40,704 nt of DNA, taken from assembly GCA_964389305.1 (NCBI GenBank), contig CAYMEK010000039.1, positions 1-40,704 on the forward strand, read 5' to 3'. The notes beneath the pieces are model-generated. The model did not search any database and was not told where the DNA came from. It saw nothing but the letters and a program-made list of their open reading frames with translations. The translations under genes were made by a program, and so were the position numbers. Origin of the DNA: CAYMEK01 sp964389305. Lineage in GTDB: Bacteria > Spirochaetota > Spirochaetia > SZUA-6 > DRHE01. Numbering within the stretch: position 1 is the stretch's first letter; each line of letters opens with the position of its first letter. Positions 1 through 8,587 of this stretch are shown piece by piece.

Positions 1-4
1 CCCG

Positions 5-574
5 CTACGGACCTGATGAGGCGAGCAGCTCCAGCAGGCCGCTGCGATTCTCGCCGTAGGCCGGCTGTTCCAAAACAGGGCAGCGAGCCGGCTCCGTTTC
101 CCCTTCCCGCAGCTCGGCGGCGAAGGCCATGCAGGTGGTAAAGCCGCACTTCCCGCAGTTGGTGCGCGGCAGCAGACGATAGAGCTGCATCAGGTTCGGG
201 ATGGTCCGTCTGTCGTAGTCGGGCTCGATGTGCTGCCGTTCGCGCCAGGCCTCGTTGGCCAGGGCCACCGCGCGCTCGATCAGCCGCCGGGCTTCCTCGC
301 GGTCCCGCGCCGGCGCCGCCTGGATCTCCCGGGATCGGAACGCGTAGCTGTGGTCTTTATCCTTCCAGATCAGGATCTTCGCACCGTGGTCGTAGTCGGC
401 ATTCTTCAGCCGTGCATTCAGATAGGGGAGAACCGCGTCGATGTCTCCGTCCAGAGAAGCTCGCGCGCTCCAGGTGTCGGCGCCCGGAATGCACGGTGGC
501 GGGCAGAGCTCCAGCTCGTAGGCCGAGATCAGTACTGGTGTAGCCCCGCCATCAGAACCGTTTGTATCAACCAT
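5..574 (-). CDS. Fe-S cluster protein, last gene of the metal/chelate ABC importer operon
   Basis: 189-residue soluble protein. The C-terminal part has Cys140-x2-Cys143-x4-Cys148-x16-Cys165, with the Cys-Gly-x-Cys-Gly start and the Ala/Phe-rich spacing of the 4Fe-4S domain found in the large subunit of the corrinoid iron-sulfur protein (PF04060 type). The first ~130 residues are not recognised; they hold a further Cys pair at 24 and 28. A GGGAG ribosome-binding site lies 6 nt before the ATG. It follows the ATPase gene by 12 bp, so it is probably co-transcribed with the importer. Inference: it may handle the imported metal or a metallo-cofactor, or sense redox or metal state in the cytoplasm. 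No enzymatic residues are recognised. The Fe-S domain call is fairly secure, the role is not. Confidence 0.8.
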   Translation of the reverse strand: MVDTNGSDGGATPVLISAYELELCPPPCIPGADTWSARASLDGDIDAVLPYLNARLKNADYDHGAKILIWKDKDHSYAFRSREIQAAPARDREEARRLIERAVALANEAWRERQHIEPDYDRRTIPNLMQLYRLLPRTNCGKCGFTTCMAFAAELREGETEPARCPVLEQPAYGENRSGLLELLASSGP

Positions 575-586
575 AATGTACTCCCG

Positions 587-1354
587 TCACCCCTGGTCCT
601 CGTCCAGCGGCAGAATGGCCGGATGATCCTGGTGCCACTGAACGGCAACCGGCACCTCGTAGACCTCCTCGATGATCCGCTCTGTGATTCCAGACCTGTC
701 TACGGCTGCAAAAATATTACCATTCTTGAGGAATAAAAAGCTATCCGCATACCGGAAGGCCGTGTTCAGGTCGTGCATGGTCATCACGGCGCACATCCGG
801 TGGCCTTTAACGATCCCCCGCAGCAAGCGCAGAATGGCTAGCTGACTTTTCAAGTCCAGGGAACTGGTGGGTTCGTCCAGCAGCATCACCGTAGGCTCCT
901 GGACCATGGCCCGGGCGAGGCGTACCTTCTGGTACTCCCCTCCGCTCATCTCGTCGGTATACCTCAGGGAAAGGTGTTCCAGATCCAGCCTGCTCAACGC
1001 CGCCTGAGCTAGCTCGATGTCGTGGCGGGAGACGTTCCAGCCAATGTGGGGTTTTCTTCCGAGGAGCACGGCATCGAAGGCGGTCACCCGCCCGGGCTCG
1101 CTCCTCTGTGCAACGTAAGCCACCCTGGCGGCGACTTCCCTCGGGGAAGAATGCGTCAGGTCCCGCTCTTCGATGAGCACCGTACCGGTTGTGGGCTTGA
1201 GGATGCGGTTGATGCACCTCAACAGGGTTGTCTTTCCTGCGCCGTTGGGCCCCAGAACGGCGGTGATCTCGTGCATGCGGACCTGGAAGGACACGCCGTT
1301 TAAAACCGGAACGCTGTTGTACCTGAAAGACAGCCCGTCGACCTGGAGTATCAT
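587..1354 (-). CDS. ABC transporter ATP-binding protein, FecE/BtuD type
   Basis: 255 residues, the usual length for the ATPase of FecCD-type importers. Walker A GPNGAGKTT is near residues 35-43, the signature is MSGGEYQK near 137, Walker B (VMLLDEPT) follows, and the H-loop is in MTMHD. It powers uptake of a metal chelate, cobalamin or a bare metal through the adjacent permease. Its ATG overlaps the permease stop by 4 nt (ATGA type), a sign of translational coupling. The sequence alone does not fix the substrate; see the operator upstream of the binding-protein gene, which hints at nickel or cobalt. Confidence 0.93.
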   Translation of the reverse strand: MILQVDGLSFRYNSVPVLNGVSFQVRMHEITAVLGPNGAGKTTLLRCINRILKPTTGTVLIEERDLTHSSPREVAARVAYVAQRSEPGRVTAFDAVLLGRKPHIGWNVSRHDIELAQAALSRLDLEHLSLRYTDEMSGGEYQKVRLARAMVQEPTVMLLDEPTSSLDLKSQLAILRLLRGIVKGHRMCAVMTMHDLNTAFRYADSFLFLKNGNIFAAVDRSGITERIIEEVYEVPVAVQWHQDHPAILPLDEDQG

Positions 1355-2421
1355 TTTCTGTAGCCCTTGATGAGAAGATAGATGAACACCGGAGCCCCCA
1401 GGAAAGCCGTCAGTATGGCCACGGGCAGAACATGGGGGGCCAGAATTAGGCGGGCGACCGTATCCGCTGCCAGGAGCAGCAACCCGCCGGCAATGACGGT
1501 GCCCGGGATGAGAAAACGGTGATCATCACCCACGAGCCGCCTTACCATGTGAGGGCAGATCAGGCCCACGAATCCGATGACGCCCACAAAGGCGATGATG
1601 GTCGCCGTAACCAGCGAAGCAATGACCATGCCGATAAGACGGATGCGTTCTACCGGCACTCCCAAACCCTTGGCCGTCTCGTCCCCCGCGTCGATGGCGT
1701 TGTAGTTCCAGCGGTTGAAGATGAAATATACGGCCGATGAGGTCGTAACGATCGAGATCAGCAGCAGCTCCCGCCAGCTCGCCCGGCCCACATCGCCGAA
1801 GGTCCAGAACACCATGGCGGCGAGCTGCACGTCGTCGGCGAAGTACTGCAGGAACATGGTCCCGGCGGTGAACAGAGAGCCTAGGGCGACCCCGGCCAGG
1901 ACCATCACCTCGGGGGAAGCTCTCTTGATCCTGGAGATGGCCAGGATCACTCCCGTGGCCGCCAGGCAGCAGAGAAACGCCGCCAGGGTGGTGAGATAGG
2001 GATTGGTCACGGATACCGCGTCGGCCCCGGAGCTGAGCATGGCGCCCGTACCAAGGATCATCACCGAGAAGGCGGCGCCGAAGGCGGCGGCGTTGGAGAT
2101 TCCCAGCGTAAAGGGAGAGCCCAGAGGATTGCGCAGGATGGACTGCATGGAAACGCCGGCTACGGCCAGCCCCGCCCCCGACACGATGGCGCAGAGGGCC
2201 TGGGGCAGCCTGATGTTGAAGATAATGGTCTGCCACTGCCGAGAGCTTGCTCCGGTGAACAGGGTCCTGATGACTTCCTTGAGCGGTATAGGCACGGCTC
2301 CCACGGAGATGGAAACAACCAGCAGGAGGAAAAGCAGCACAAAACCGGCCGCATTGAGGGCGGTCTTTCTTCCTATGTATTGGGTGTACTCTGCCGGGAT
2401 CCGGCCGTTTTCAAGATGCAT
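1351..2421 (-). CDS. ABC transporter permease, FecCD/BtuC family
   Basis: 356 residues, with about ten hydrophobic segments typical of the FecCD family. Family hallmarks visible are the AGLAVAGVSMQSILRNPLGSP stretch near residues 80-100, the GFVGLICPHMVRRLVG coupling region near 280-295, and the C-terminal LGAPVFIYLL segment. It forms the inner-membrane channel as a homodimer with two copies of the ATPase encoded next. It starts 2 nt after the stop of the binding-protein gene, so the genes are one transcript. Substrate class (iron chelate, haem, cobalamin, nickel/cobalt) cannot be told from the permease. Confidence 0.94.
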   Translation of the reverse strand: MHLENGRIPAEYTQYIGRKTALNAAGFVLLFLLLVVSISVGAVPIPLKEVIRTLFTGASSRQWQTIIFNIRLPQALCAIVSGAGLAVAGVSMQSILRNPLGSPFTLGISNAAAFGAAFSVMILGTGAMLSSGADAVSVTNPYLTTLAAFLCCLAATGVILAISRIKRASPEVMVLAGVALGSLFTAGTMFLQYFADDVQLAAMVFWTFGDVGRASWRELLLISIVTTSSAVYFIFNRWNYNAIDAGDETAKGLGVPVERIRLIGMVIASLVTATIIAFVGVIGFVGLICPHMVRRLVGDDHRFLIPGTVIAGGLLLLAADTVARLILAPHVLPVAILTAFLGAPVFIYLLIKGYRK

Positions 2422-2423
2422 GG

Positions 2424-3563
2424 TCAGAAAATGATTCTCTCGAACACCAGGCCCTGGAACGCCTCGTCCAGTTGCCGGAATACCGCTTTTCCCACCAGGA
2501 ACCTGTAGATCTCATCGGCCTTGGCGGCGGGCTCGATGTCCTCGAACCGGTCCGGGTAGAGGACCTTGCCCACGAAGTAGGCGTCAGCGAGGATGGAGCC
2601 GTAGTTCCCCGTATACAAGTTATAGGGCAGCACGCCGTATACCTCACCCTTCCTTACGGCGGTTAGGCCGGTGTAGGCCGGATCGTGCTGCAGTTCGTAC
2701 AGGGCGCTGGCCTGGGGGTCCGACTGTATCGTGGAAACATCGACGAAGAGCACCTCCGGGTTCCAGGCCACGATTTGCTCCTTGGCCACATCGGCGTGCT
2801 CCAGGCTCTTGCCCGGATCGTAGGCCACATTATCGGCATTGACGAACATGAACGGCGGGTAGGTGGGCTCAGTTGATTGGAAGCCGTGGGGCCCCCTGCT
2901 GGCAATGCCCCCCACGTAGCAGGATATCTTCCGTTCCTCGGGGATACCGGAAGTTCTGCTGTTGAGGTCCGCAATGGCCTTCTCGAAGAAGGAGATCACC
3001 TCTTCGGCCCTCTGCTTCCTGTCCATGATCTCAGCCATGGTGCGAAGCGCGGCGTAGAAGTCCTCTCTATGGATGAGCAGGTCGCCGTACTCGAGGGAGA
3101 CAACCGGGATACCCGTCTTTTTCTCCAGCTCCAGAGGATCCGTTCCCATGGACGCGTAGGTCTTGAAGATGACCTGGGGTTGGGGATCGAGGGCCACTAT
3201 GAGCTCAGGGTTGTCGTGCCCTCTGAACTCGCCGAACACCGGCAGATCTGCCAACTGCGGGTTGGCCAGGGCGTACGGCCTGGCCTCGAATGCGGGCCGC
3301 CTGCCCTCCATGTCGTCCACCGCGACTGCATGCTCCTGAGCCCGGAGATAGGTGAGCAGCCGCAGGCATCCGGCGCCGGAGCAGATGACGTGCGCCGGAG
3401 CCCTGGGCACCGTGACCCGGCGCCCCAATGCGTCCGTAACGGCCAGCAGATCTGCCTGCCGGATCTGTCGACCGGAGGGTTCGGCTTCTGCGGATCCTCC
3501 GGCCTGGCCTACAACCGCGCCCAGCAGCACCAGCCAGCCCATCAGGGCGATTTTCCGTACCAT
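2424..3563 (-). CDS. periplasmic substrate-binding protein of the ABC importer (PF01497 type)
   Basis: 379 residues with an N-terminal hydrophobic export signal (about residues 4-20, cleavage probably near 27) and no lipobox Cys. The mature part has the FecB/BtuF arrangement: VTDALGRRVTVP at the start of lobe 1, a long central helix, then lobe 2 with IVAWNPEVLFVD. The C-terminal NLYTGNYGS...ADAYFVGKVLYP segment is characteristic of a subgroup common in anaerobes and methanogens whose ligand is poorly defined. First gene of a four-gene operon (binding protein, permease, ATPase, Fe-S protein). A GGAGCAAGGA ribosome-binding site precedes the ATG. A strong promoter and an inverted repeat lie just upstream, so metal-dependent repression is likely. 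Confidence 0.92.
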   Translation of the reverse strand: MVRKIALMGWLVLLGAVVGQAGGSAEAEPSGRQIRQADLLAVTDALGRRVTVPRAPAHVICSGAGCLRLLTYLRAQEHAVAVDDMEGRRPAFEARPYALANPQLADLPVFGEFRGHDNPELIVALDPQPQVIFKTYASMGTDPLELEKKTGIPVVSLEYGDLLIHREDFYAALRTMAEIMDRKQRAEEVISFFEKAIADLNSRTSGIPEERKISCYVGGIASRGPHGFQSTEPTYPPFMFVNADNVAYDPGKSLEHADVAKEQIVAWNPEVLFVDVSTIQSDPQASALYELQHDPAYTGLTAVRKGEVYGVLPYNLYTGNYGSILADAYFVGKVLYPDRFEDIEPAAKADEIYRFLVGKAVFRQLDEAFQGLVFERIIF

Positions 3564-3586
3564 TCCTTGCTCCTATTACGGGTATT

Positions 3587-3613
3587 GTGTTACGAATCTG
3601 AAAAACGTAACAC
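3587..3613. promoter_or_regulatory. inverted-repeat operator GTGTTAC-N13-GTAACAC
   Basis: Perfect half-sites at 3587-3593 and 3607-3613, extended to 8 bp each if the inner C/G pair is counted. It covers the predicted transcription start (~3612) of the ABC importer operon, the classic position for a repressor. From memory, this half-site and spacing resemble sites of NikR-family regulators in some delta-proteobacteria; no NikR gene is in the window. A single extra GTGTTAC half-site is at 3688-3694, just before the divergent outer-membrane gene. Confidence 0.7.
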
Positions 3614-3618
3614 ATTCT

Positions 3619-3647
3619 ATTATCAATGTCCAGAGCTTCACTGTCAA
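3619..3647 (-). promoter_or_regulatory. sigma70-type promoter of the ABC importer operon
   Basis: On the minus strand: TTGACA at 3647-3642, a 17-bp spacer, then GATAAT at 3624-3619. The expected start is near 3612, inside the inverted repeat. Confidence 0.75.
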
Positions 3648-3703
3648 ATTTATCGTTCGCTTCCGGTGATACCTTCCCGACCTCGAGGTGTTACAGAGTT
3701 GAG

Positions 3704-4743
3704 ATGAATAGGAAAGCGGTTTATTTCATCGCCGTCTGGCTGATGTGCACCTCCGCCCTTTTCGCCGATCAGGCGCGGTCCTGGTCGGTCCTGCCGGTTC
3801 CGATCATGTTCTACGGTCCATCCACCGGTATCGCCGGAGGGGTGATGGGAATCGTCGATTTCGGGCAAAACAGGATTCAGGCGGGTGGATTGTATACCCA
3901 GAAGCGGCAGTCCCTCGCATTTGCCGAAGGCCGGTTTTTCTTCCGCGGCGGCGATCTATTGCTCGTAAACCAGCTGGCGTTCAGCTATTTCCCGAGAGTT
4001 TTCTACGGCATCGGTCCCCAAGCCGATATGAAAGAGCAATACACACCGAGGGATGCGCACATCGAATCCTTTTTGGGGATACAGGTTGCAGAAAACCTCT
4101 ATGTCGGTCCCTCTTACCGCCTCCTGTGCTCCGATATCGTGAAAACCGAGGAGGGCGGGTTGCTGGAATACGGCCAGGTGGGAGGCAGTGACGGGACCAT
4201 CATCTCCGGAGGCGGCGCCCGGCTCATCTGGGACCGGCGCGACCACGAGCTTTTTCCCCGCCGGGGCACCTACCTGACGTGGAAACCGGCCTGTTTCGCA
4301 CCGAACTGGGGAGCAGGGAGAACTTTGCCCTGTTCGTCGTCGATGCGCGCTGCTACCTGCCCCTGTTTGAGCGACAGGTGTTGGCCTTCCAGTACCTGTT
4401 GAAACTGAGCGGCGGAGATGTACCCCTGCAGGCTCTGCCGGATCTCGGCGGTCAGTCTGTGCTCCGGGGATACAAGGACAGACGCTACCTGGATAAGGTT
4501 GCCTGCGCCCTGCAGGGCGAATACCGTTTTCCCATCTTCTGGCGTTTCGGGGGCTCCCTGTTCGGCGCTCTGGGACAGGTGGCTTCATCGATGTCCGGTC
4601 TTGACATCCAGGACATCAAGCTGGCCGGCGGCGGGGGTTTACGCATCGCAATTGATCAGAAACGCCACATAAATTTTCGAATCGACTACGCTTTCTCTCC
4701 GAATGACAGCGGCCTGTACTTCGGCTTCGGAGAAGCTTTCTAG
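3704..4743 (+). pseudogene. outer-membrane beta-barrel protein (Omp85/surface-antigen type), interrupted by a frameshift
   Basis: Two reading frames together make one ~346-residue barrel. The first begins at ATG 3704 with a clear signal peptide (MNRKAVYFIAVWLM..., cleavage after SALFA) and runs in frame to the conserved motif WDRRDHELFPRRGTYL near 4225-4275. The homologous reading then continues one frame over (ETGLFRTELGS onwards) from about 4280 to the stop at 4741-4743. Inserting one base in the TGGAAACC stretch near 4278-4283 restores a continuous protein, and the last residues (YFGFGEAF) end in Phe as barrel proteins do. The RDxELFPRRGTYL motif and the RGYKD motif point to the C-terminal barrel domain of the BamA/TamA-like family, without POTRA domains. 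It may be a real decayed gene, a phase-variable gene or a sequencing error. It is divergent from the importer. Confidence 0.75.
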
Positions 4744-4822
4744 GCTTCGGAGAAGGGCATCTCGCGCAAACTCAGTATTATTCACGTTTCCTCCGAATAG
4801 GTATAGCAGGGAGACGCAGCCT

Positions 4823-5794
4823 ATGAAATTCGATCTGCCGCTGGAACAACTGAGGGAGTATCGTCCGCAGCGCAGGGAGCCGGAGGATTTCGATGCCTTT
4901 TGGAGATCTTCTCTGAATGAGACGAGCCGCCATCCTCTGGAGCCGAAGTTCGAAAAGGCGGACTACGGCCTGGTCACGGTCGATAGCTTCGATCTGACCT
5001 TCGCCGGATTCGGGGGACAGCCCATCAAGGGATGGTTTCTGCTACCGAAGCTGTCCAAAACAGATCCCCTTCCCTGTGTAGTCGAGTTCATCGGCTATGG
5101 CGGCGGCCGCGGATTTCCGGTTGATTGGCTGGTGTGGCCCAGCGCCGGCTACGCCTATCTGGTCATGGACACGCGGGGCCAGGGCAGCGGATGGATGCCC
5201 GGGGACACGCCCGACCTCAACCCGGGCGGTACCGCTCCCAGCACCGGCGCGTTCCTCACTCAGGGTCTCCCGGATCCGTCGAGCTACTACTACCGGCGCG
5301 TTTTCCTGGATGCGGTCAGGGCGGTGGAGGCGGCGGCCAGCCATCCCGCGGTGGACCCGCTGCGCATCGTTGTCACCGGCTCGAGCCAGGGAGGGGGTAT
5401 CGCGATCGCGGTAGGCGGGCTGTCGGACCGGCCGGCGGCTCTCATGCCCGATGTGCCATTCCTGAGTCACTGCAGGAGAGCACTGGAAATAACGGATGCC
5501 CAACCGTACTCCGAGCTTACCAGGTACCTGCACATTCATCGGGACCAGACGGAAGCGGTTTTCCATACCTTGAGCTACTTCGACGGCGTCAACTTTGCGG
5601 CGCGGGCGCAAGCCAGAGCGCTGTTCTCCGTGGCGCTGATGGACCTGATCTGCCCGCCCTCCACCGTATTCGCCGCCTACAATCACTACGCGGGGCCCAA
5701 GGACATCCGTATCTACGAATACAACAACCACGAGGGCGGACAGAGCTTCCACACCCTGGAGAAGATACGCTATCTCAAGGACCTTTTGGGGTAA
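4823..5794 (+). CDS. acetyl xylan esterase / cephalosporin-C deacetylase (carbohydrate esterase family 7)
   Basis: 323 residues, the normal CE7 length, counting from the ATG at 4823 with a GGGAG site 8 nt upstream. The N-terminal LEQLREYRP...DFDAFW segment, the RGQGSG motif, the nucleophile elbow GSSQGG (Ser near residue 186), the acid Asp in the MDLICPPST segment (near 273) and His in NNHEGG (near 302) give a full catalytic triad. Family members remove acetyl groups from short xylo-oligosaccharides and other small acetyl esters in the cytoplasm; no signal peptide is seen. No other hemicellulose gene is adjacent, so the natural substrate is open. Confidence 0.93.
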   Translation: MKFDLPLEQLREYRPQRREPEDFDAFWRSSLNETSRHPLEPKFEKADYGLVTVDSFDLTFAGFGGQPIKGWFLLPKLSKTDPLPCVVEFIGYGGGRGFPVDWLVWPSAGYAYLVMDTRGQGSGWMPGDTPDLNPGGTAPSTGAFLTQGLPDPSSYYYRRVFLDAVRAVEAAASHPAVDPLRIVVTGSSQGGGIAIAVGGLSDRPAALMPDVPFLSHCRRALEITDAQPYSELTRYLHIHRDQTEAVFHTLSYFDGVNFAARAQARALFSVALMDLICPPSTVFAAYNHYAGPKDIRIYEYNNHEGGQSFHTLEKIRYLKDLLG

Positions 5795-5868
5795 AGCCAG
5801 GACATACCCTGATTCTGAAAGCCTTGACAGGCGGATGAGCATCAACCACCATTTGCTGTAGTCAGCAT

Positions 5869-7227
5869 ATGTTTAGGGTACCTCGGATCGTCAAGGAGTT
5901 CGCCTCTTTTTTCTTTCGCTCCGGCTTTCAATGCTACCTGGTCGGCGGTGCAGTACGCGATCTTCTCCTGGGCAGAAGGCTCCAGGATTTCGACATCGCT
6001 TCCGACGCCCTGCCCCAGGAAGTCAGTGCGATCTTCCGTCGCGTGATCCCTACCGGCATCAAGCACGGCACAGTCACGGTGCTGTTCAAAGGGACGCGCT
6101 TCGAGGTGACCACCTTTCGTATCGACCGGGATTACCGGGACGGCCGCAGACCCGGCTCGGTGATCTTCACGCCGTCGATCGAGGAAGACCTCAAGCGACG
6201 GGACTTCACGATCAACGCCATGGCCTACGATCTACGCGAGGGCAAGCTTCTCGATCCTCATCACGGCAGGCGGGATCTGAAGGCGGGCATCGTAAGGGCG
6301 ATCGGGGACCCGCTAGAGCGTTTCCGGGAGGACGGCCTGCGGCCTATGCGGGCCTGCCGTTTCGCCGCCCAATTCCACTTCCAAATAGAGGAAGGCACCT
6401 TCACTGGCATTTCCAGAAGCCTGGACACGGTACAGATGGTGTCGGCCGAACGGATTCGCGATGAGCTGGTCCGTCTGCTGGAATCTGAAACGCCTTCGAT
6501 CGGGTTCAAGCTGATGGAACGCTGCGGGCTTCTCCGGCTCATCATTCCGGAATTGGCGGCTTGCAAAGGAGTACCCCAGGGGGAGTTGCACCGCTACGAC
6601 GTGTACGAGCATCTTCTGTACTCCTGCGACGCCGCTCCGCGGGACAATCTGGTTGTCCGGCTGGCGGCCCTGCTTCATGACCTGGGCAAGCCTGAAACCT
6701 TGAGCCGGGAGGAGTCCGGGACCATCCACTTCTACCGCCACGAAGAACGCTCCGCCGAGCTGACCGAGAGAATTCTTCGCCGCCTGCGCTTCCCCAACCA
6801 GGTGACCACGCGAGTCGCCCACCTGGTAGCCCAGCACATGTTCAACTACGACGAGAAGTGGACCGATGCGGCCGTACGGCGCTTTATTGCCCGGATCGGC
6901 GAGCAAAACATCTCCGACATCCTGGCACTGCGCCGGGCGGATCAACTCGCCATAGGCGGCAGGTACTTCGTTTCCGGCTCGCTCATCGCGCTGGAAAAGC
7001 GCCTGGAGAAGGTGCTGGCGGAGGACAGGGCGCTGTCGGTGAAAGATCTGGCGGTAAACGGAAACGACATTGTCCGCGAGCTGAACATCTCTCCCGGCCC
7101 GCAGGTTGGCATTGTCCTGGATATGCTTCTTGAAAGCGTTCTCGACGACCCCGTGTTAAACGAGCGCGAAACACTGCTCAAGATTGCTCGAAGATACTAC
7201 GAACAGCGGTTAAAGAGTCAGAGATAG
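5869..7227 (+). CDS. cca: tRNA nucleotidyltransferase / poly(A) polymerase family (CCA-adding enzyme with HD domain)
   Basis: 452 residues. N-terminal nucleotidyltransferase: LVGGAVRDLLLG near residues 24-35 followed by the DFD catalytic pair, RRDFTINAMAYD near 110, then EDGLRPMRACRFA near 150. A C-terminal HD hydrolase domain begins with LLHDLGKP near 270. The enzyme adds or repairs the 3' CCA of tRNAs, using CTP and ATP; this matters here because neither tRNA gene in the window encodes CCA. PcnB-type poly(A) polymerases share the fold, but the HD domain favours a CCA-adding role. No convincing ribosome-binding site precedes the ATG. It converges on rnc with only 5 bp between stops. Confidence 0.92.
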   Translation: MFRVPRIVKEFASFFFRSGFQCYLVGGAVRDLLLGRRLQDFDIASDALPQEVSAIFRRVIPTGIKHGTVTVLFKGTRFEVTTFRIDRDYRDGRRPGSVIFTPSIEEDLKRRDFTINAMAYDLREGKLLDPHHGRRDLKAGIVRAIGDPLERFREDGLRPMRACRFAAQFHFQIEEGTFTGISRSLDTVQMVSAERIRDELVRLLESETPSIGFKLMERCGLLRLIIPELAACKGVPQGELHRYDVYEHLLYSCDAAPRDNLVVRLAALLHDLGKPETLSREESGTIHFYRHEERSAELTERILRRLRFPNQVTTRVAHLVAQHMFNYDEKWTDAAVRRFIARIGEQNISDILALRRADQLAIGGRYFVSGSLIALEKRLEKVLAEDRALSVKDLAVNGNDIVRELNISPGPQVGIVLDMLLESVLDDPVLNERETLLKIARRYYEQRLKSQR

Positions 7228-7232
7228 CGGTT

Positions 7233-8015
7233 TCAGATCGAGTCTCGGGAGCGCCTGCGCCGGCTCTTGCGTTTTTCCGTCAAGGCCTTATAGGCTTTCT
7301 CGGCGGCCTGCTGTTCCGCCTCTTTCTTGTTCTTTCCGCTGCCGGGACCGTAAGTCTTTTTATCCACCGTGACCTCGATCCAGAAGGTACGGTTGTGATC
7401 GGGACCCTTGCGGTGTACCACCCGGTAGCGAGGGTAGCTCTTGAAGCGTTTCTGTACGTGTTCCTGCAAGAGCGTCTTATAGTCCTTCTTGTGCCGGTCT
7501 TCCAGAACCATATCGATCTCGGGGATAAACAGCTCCCGGACGAAGGACCTAGCCGCCTTGAAGCCCGAATCCAGGTAGTAGGCTCCAATGATGGCTTCCA
7601 TGGCGTCGGCCAAAAGGGCCTTCTTCGATCGACCGCCGGAGTATTCCTCTCCCTTGCCTATCAAGACGAAATTATCCAAACGCAGGCGCCTGCCGATCTC
7701 GGCCAGGCTCTCCTCGCTCACCACAAAGGACTTGATCTTGGCCATGTCCCCTTCACTCTTGTCGGGCAAAGAGGTCACCAGGTACTCGCTGACCACCAGG
7801 CCTACGACCGAATCACCAAAAAATTCCAGCTTCTCGTTGTTGTCGACGCCGTCGGCCCGTTCGTTGGCATAGGAGCGATGGGAAAAAGCAAGGTTCAAGA
7901 GCGGGAGGCTCTTGAACCTTATCTTGGCCTGTTTCTGAAATAGTTGCAGCTCCTTTTTACGTTCCGGGCCCGGAACAGGAGCCGTGAAGGGCAAACCCTT
8001 CAGCGATAATGTCAC
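7233..8015 (-). CDS. rnc: ribonuclease III
   Basis: 260 residues. The RNase III signature NEKLEFFGDSVVG is at about 60-72 and the second acidic catalytic cluster lies in the ALLADAMEAIIGA segment near 140. A double-stranded RNA-binding domain fills residues ~178-250, ending in a Lys/Arg-rich tail. It cuts structured RNA such as rRNA precursors. Last gene of rpmF-acpP-rnc, 11 bp after acpP, an arrangement common in many bacteria. It converges with the CCA-adding enzyme gene. The N-terminal ~25 residues before the helical core are somewhat longer than usual, so a later start is possible. Confidence 0.96.
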   Translation of the reverse strand: MTLSLKGLPFTAPVPGPERKKELQLFQKQAKIRFKSLPLLNLAFSHRSYANERADGVDNNEKLEFFGDSVVGLVVSEYLVTSLPDKSEGDMAKIKSFVVSEESLAEIGRRLRLDNFVLIGKGEEYSGGRSKKALLADAMEAIIGAYYLDSGFKAARSFVRELFIPEIDMVLEDRHKKDYKTLLQEHVQKRFKSYPRYRVVHRKGPDHNRTFWIEVTVDKKTYGPGSGKNKKEAEQQAAEKAYKALTEKRKSRRRRSRDSI

Positions 8016-8026
8016 CTTCTTTACGA

Positions 8027-8272
8027 CTATTTTTTGTCCAGTTCTGATTTTATAAACTCGAGTGCATCCCGTACGGTGTTGAACTCATTCGCCTTCTCGT
8101 CGGGAATCGTTATGCCCAGCTCTTCCTCGATGGCGTACACCAGCTCGTAGGTATCGAGACTGTCAGCACCAAGATCCTGGCGGAACGAAGAATCGAGCGA
8201 GATCTTGGACTCATCGATCTCCAAACGATCGGCGATCAGCTTTTTCATCTTCTCAAAAAGATCATCAGCCAT
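8027..8272 (-). CDS. acpP: acyl carrier protein
   Basis: 81 residues, typical size, strongly acidic. The phosphopantetheine attachment motif GADSLD places the modified Ser at residue 38, with ELVYAIEEELGITIPDE after it as in AcpP of fatty acid synthesis. It carries growing acyl chains in the cytoplasm. It lies between rpmF and rnc in one transcript. An AGGAGG-like site overlaps the short gap before the ATG. CoaD, which makes the pantetheine cofactor precursor used to activate this protein, is encoded just upstream on the same strand. Confidence 0.97.
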   Translation of the reverse strand: MADDLFEKMKKLIADRLEIDESKISLDSSFRQDLGADSLDTYELVYAIEEELGITIPDEKANEFNTVRDALEFIKSELDKK

Positions 8273-8299
8273 GTTTTTTCCTCCTCATGATTTTTGGGC

Positions 8300-8488
8300 T
8301 CAAGCCAGCTCTTCCGGCTCGAGTATCTGTTTCCCCCTGTAGAATCCGCACTTAGGGCAGACTCTATGGAGCAACACCCGGTTTCCGCAGTTGCTGCATT
8401 CTACAATTGTGGGGACATTCAAGCGCATGGTTTGCGCTTTTCGCTTTCGCGAACGGGTCTTGGATATCTTGTGCTTCGGAACTGCCAT
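8300..8488 (-). CDS. rpmF: 50S ribosomal protein L32 (zinc-ribbon form)
   Basis: 62 residues starting MAVPKHKISK, with the basic RSRKRKAQ stretch and two Cys pairs, CSNC and CPKC, that make the C+ (zinc-binding) form of L32. First gene of the rpmF-acpP-rnc unit, with its own likely promoter 46-74 bp upstream. A zinc-binding L32 implies that, if zinc is limiting, a Cys-free paralogue would have to exist elsewhere; none is in the window. Confidence 0.97.
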   Translation of the reverse strand: MAVPKHKISKTRSRKRKAQTMRLNVPTIVECSNCGNRVLLHRVCPKCGFYRGKQILEPEELA

Positions 8489-8533
8489 GAATCTTTACCT
8501 GTTTGTGCTTTAAGAAATTGTAAAGTGAGTGAA

Positions 8534-8562
8534 AAAATAACTCATTGGAGGCTCTCTGTCAA
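8534..8562 (-). promoter_or_regulatory. promoter of rpmF-acpP-rnc
   Basis: Minus strand TTGACA at 8562-8557, 17-bp spacer, TATTTT at 8539-8534. The -35 is perfect and the -10 matches at four of six positions. Confidence 0.6.
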
Positions 8563-8587
8563 CCCTTCGCGCCGCAGGTGCTTCAAT

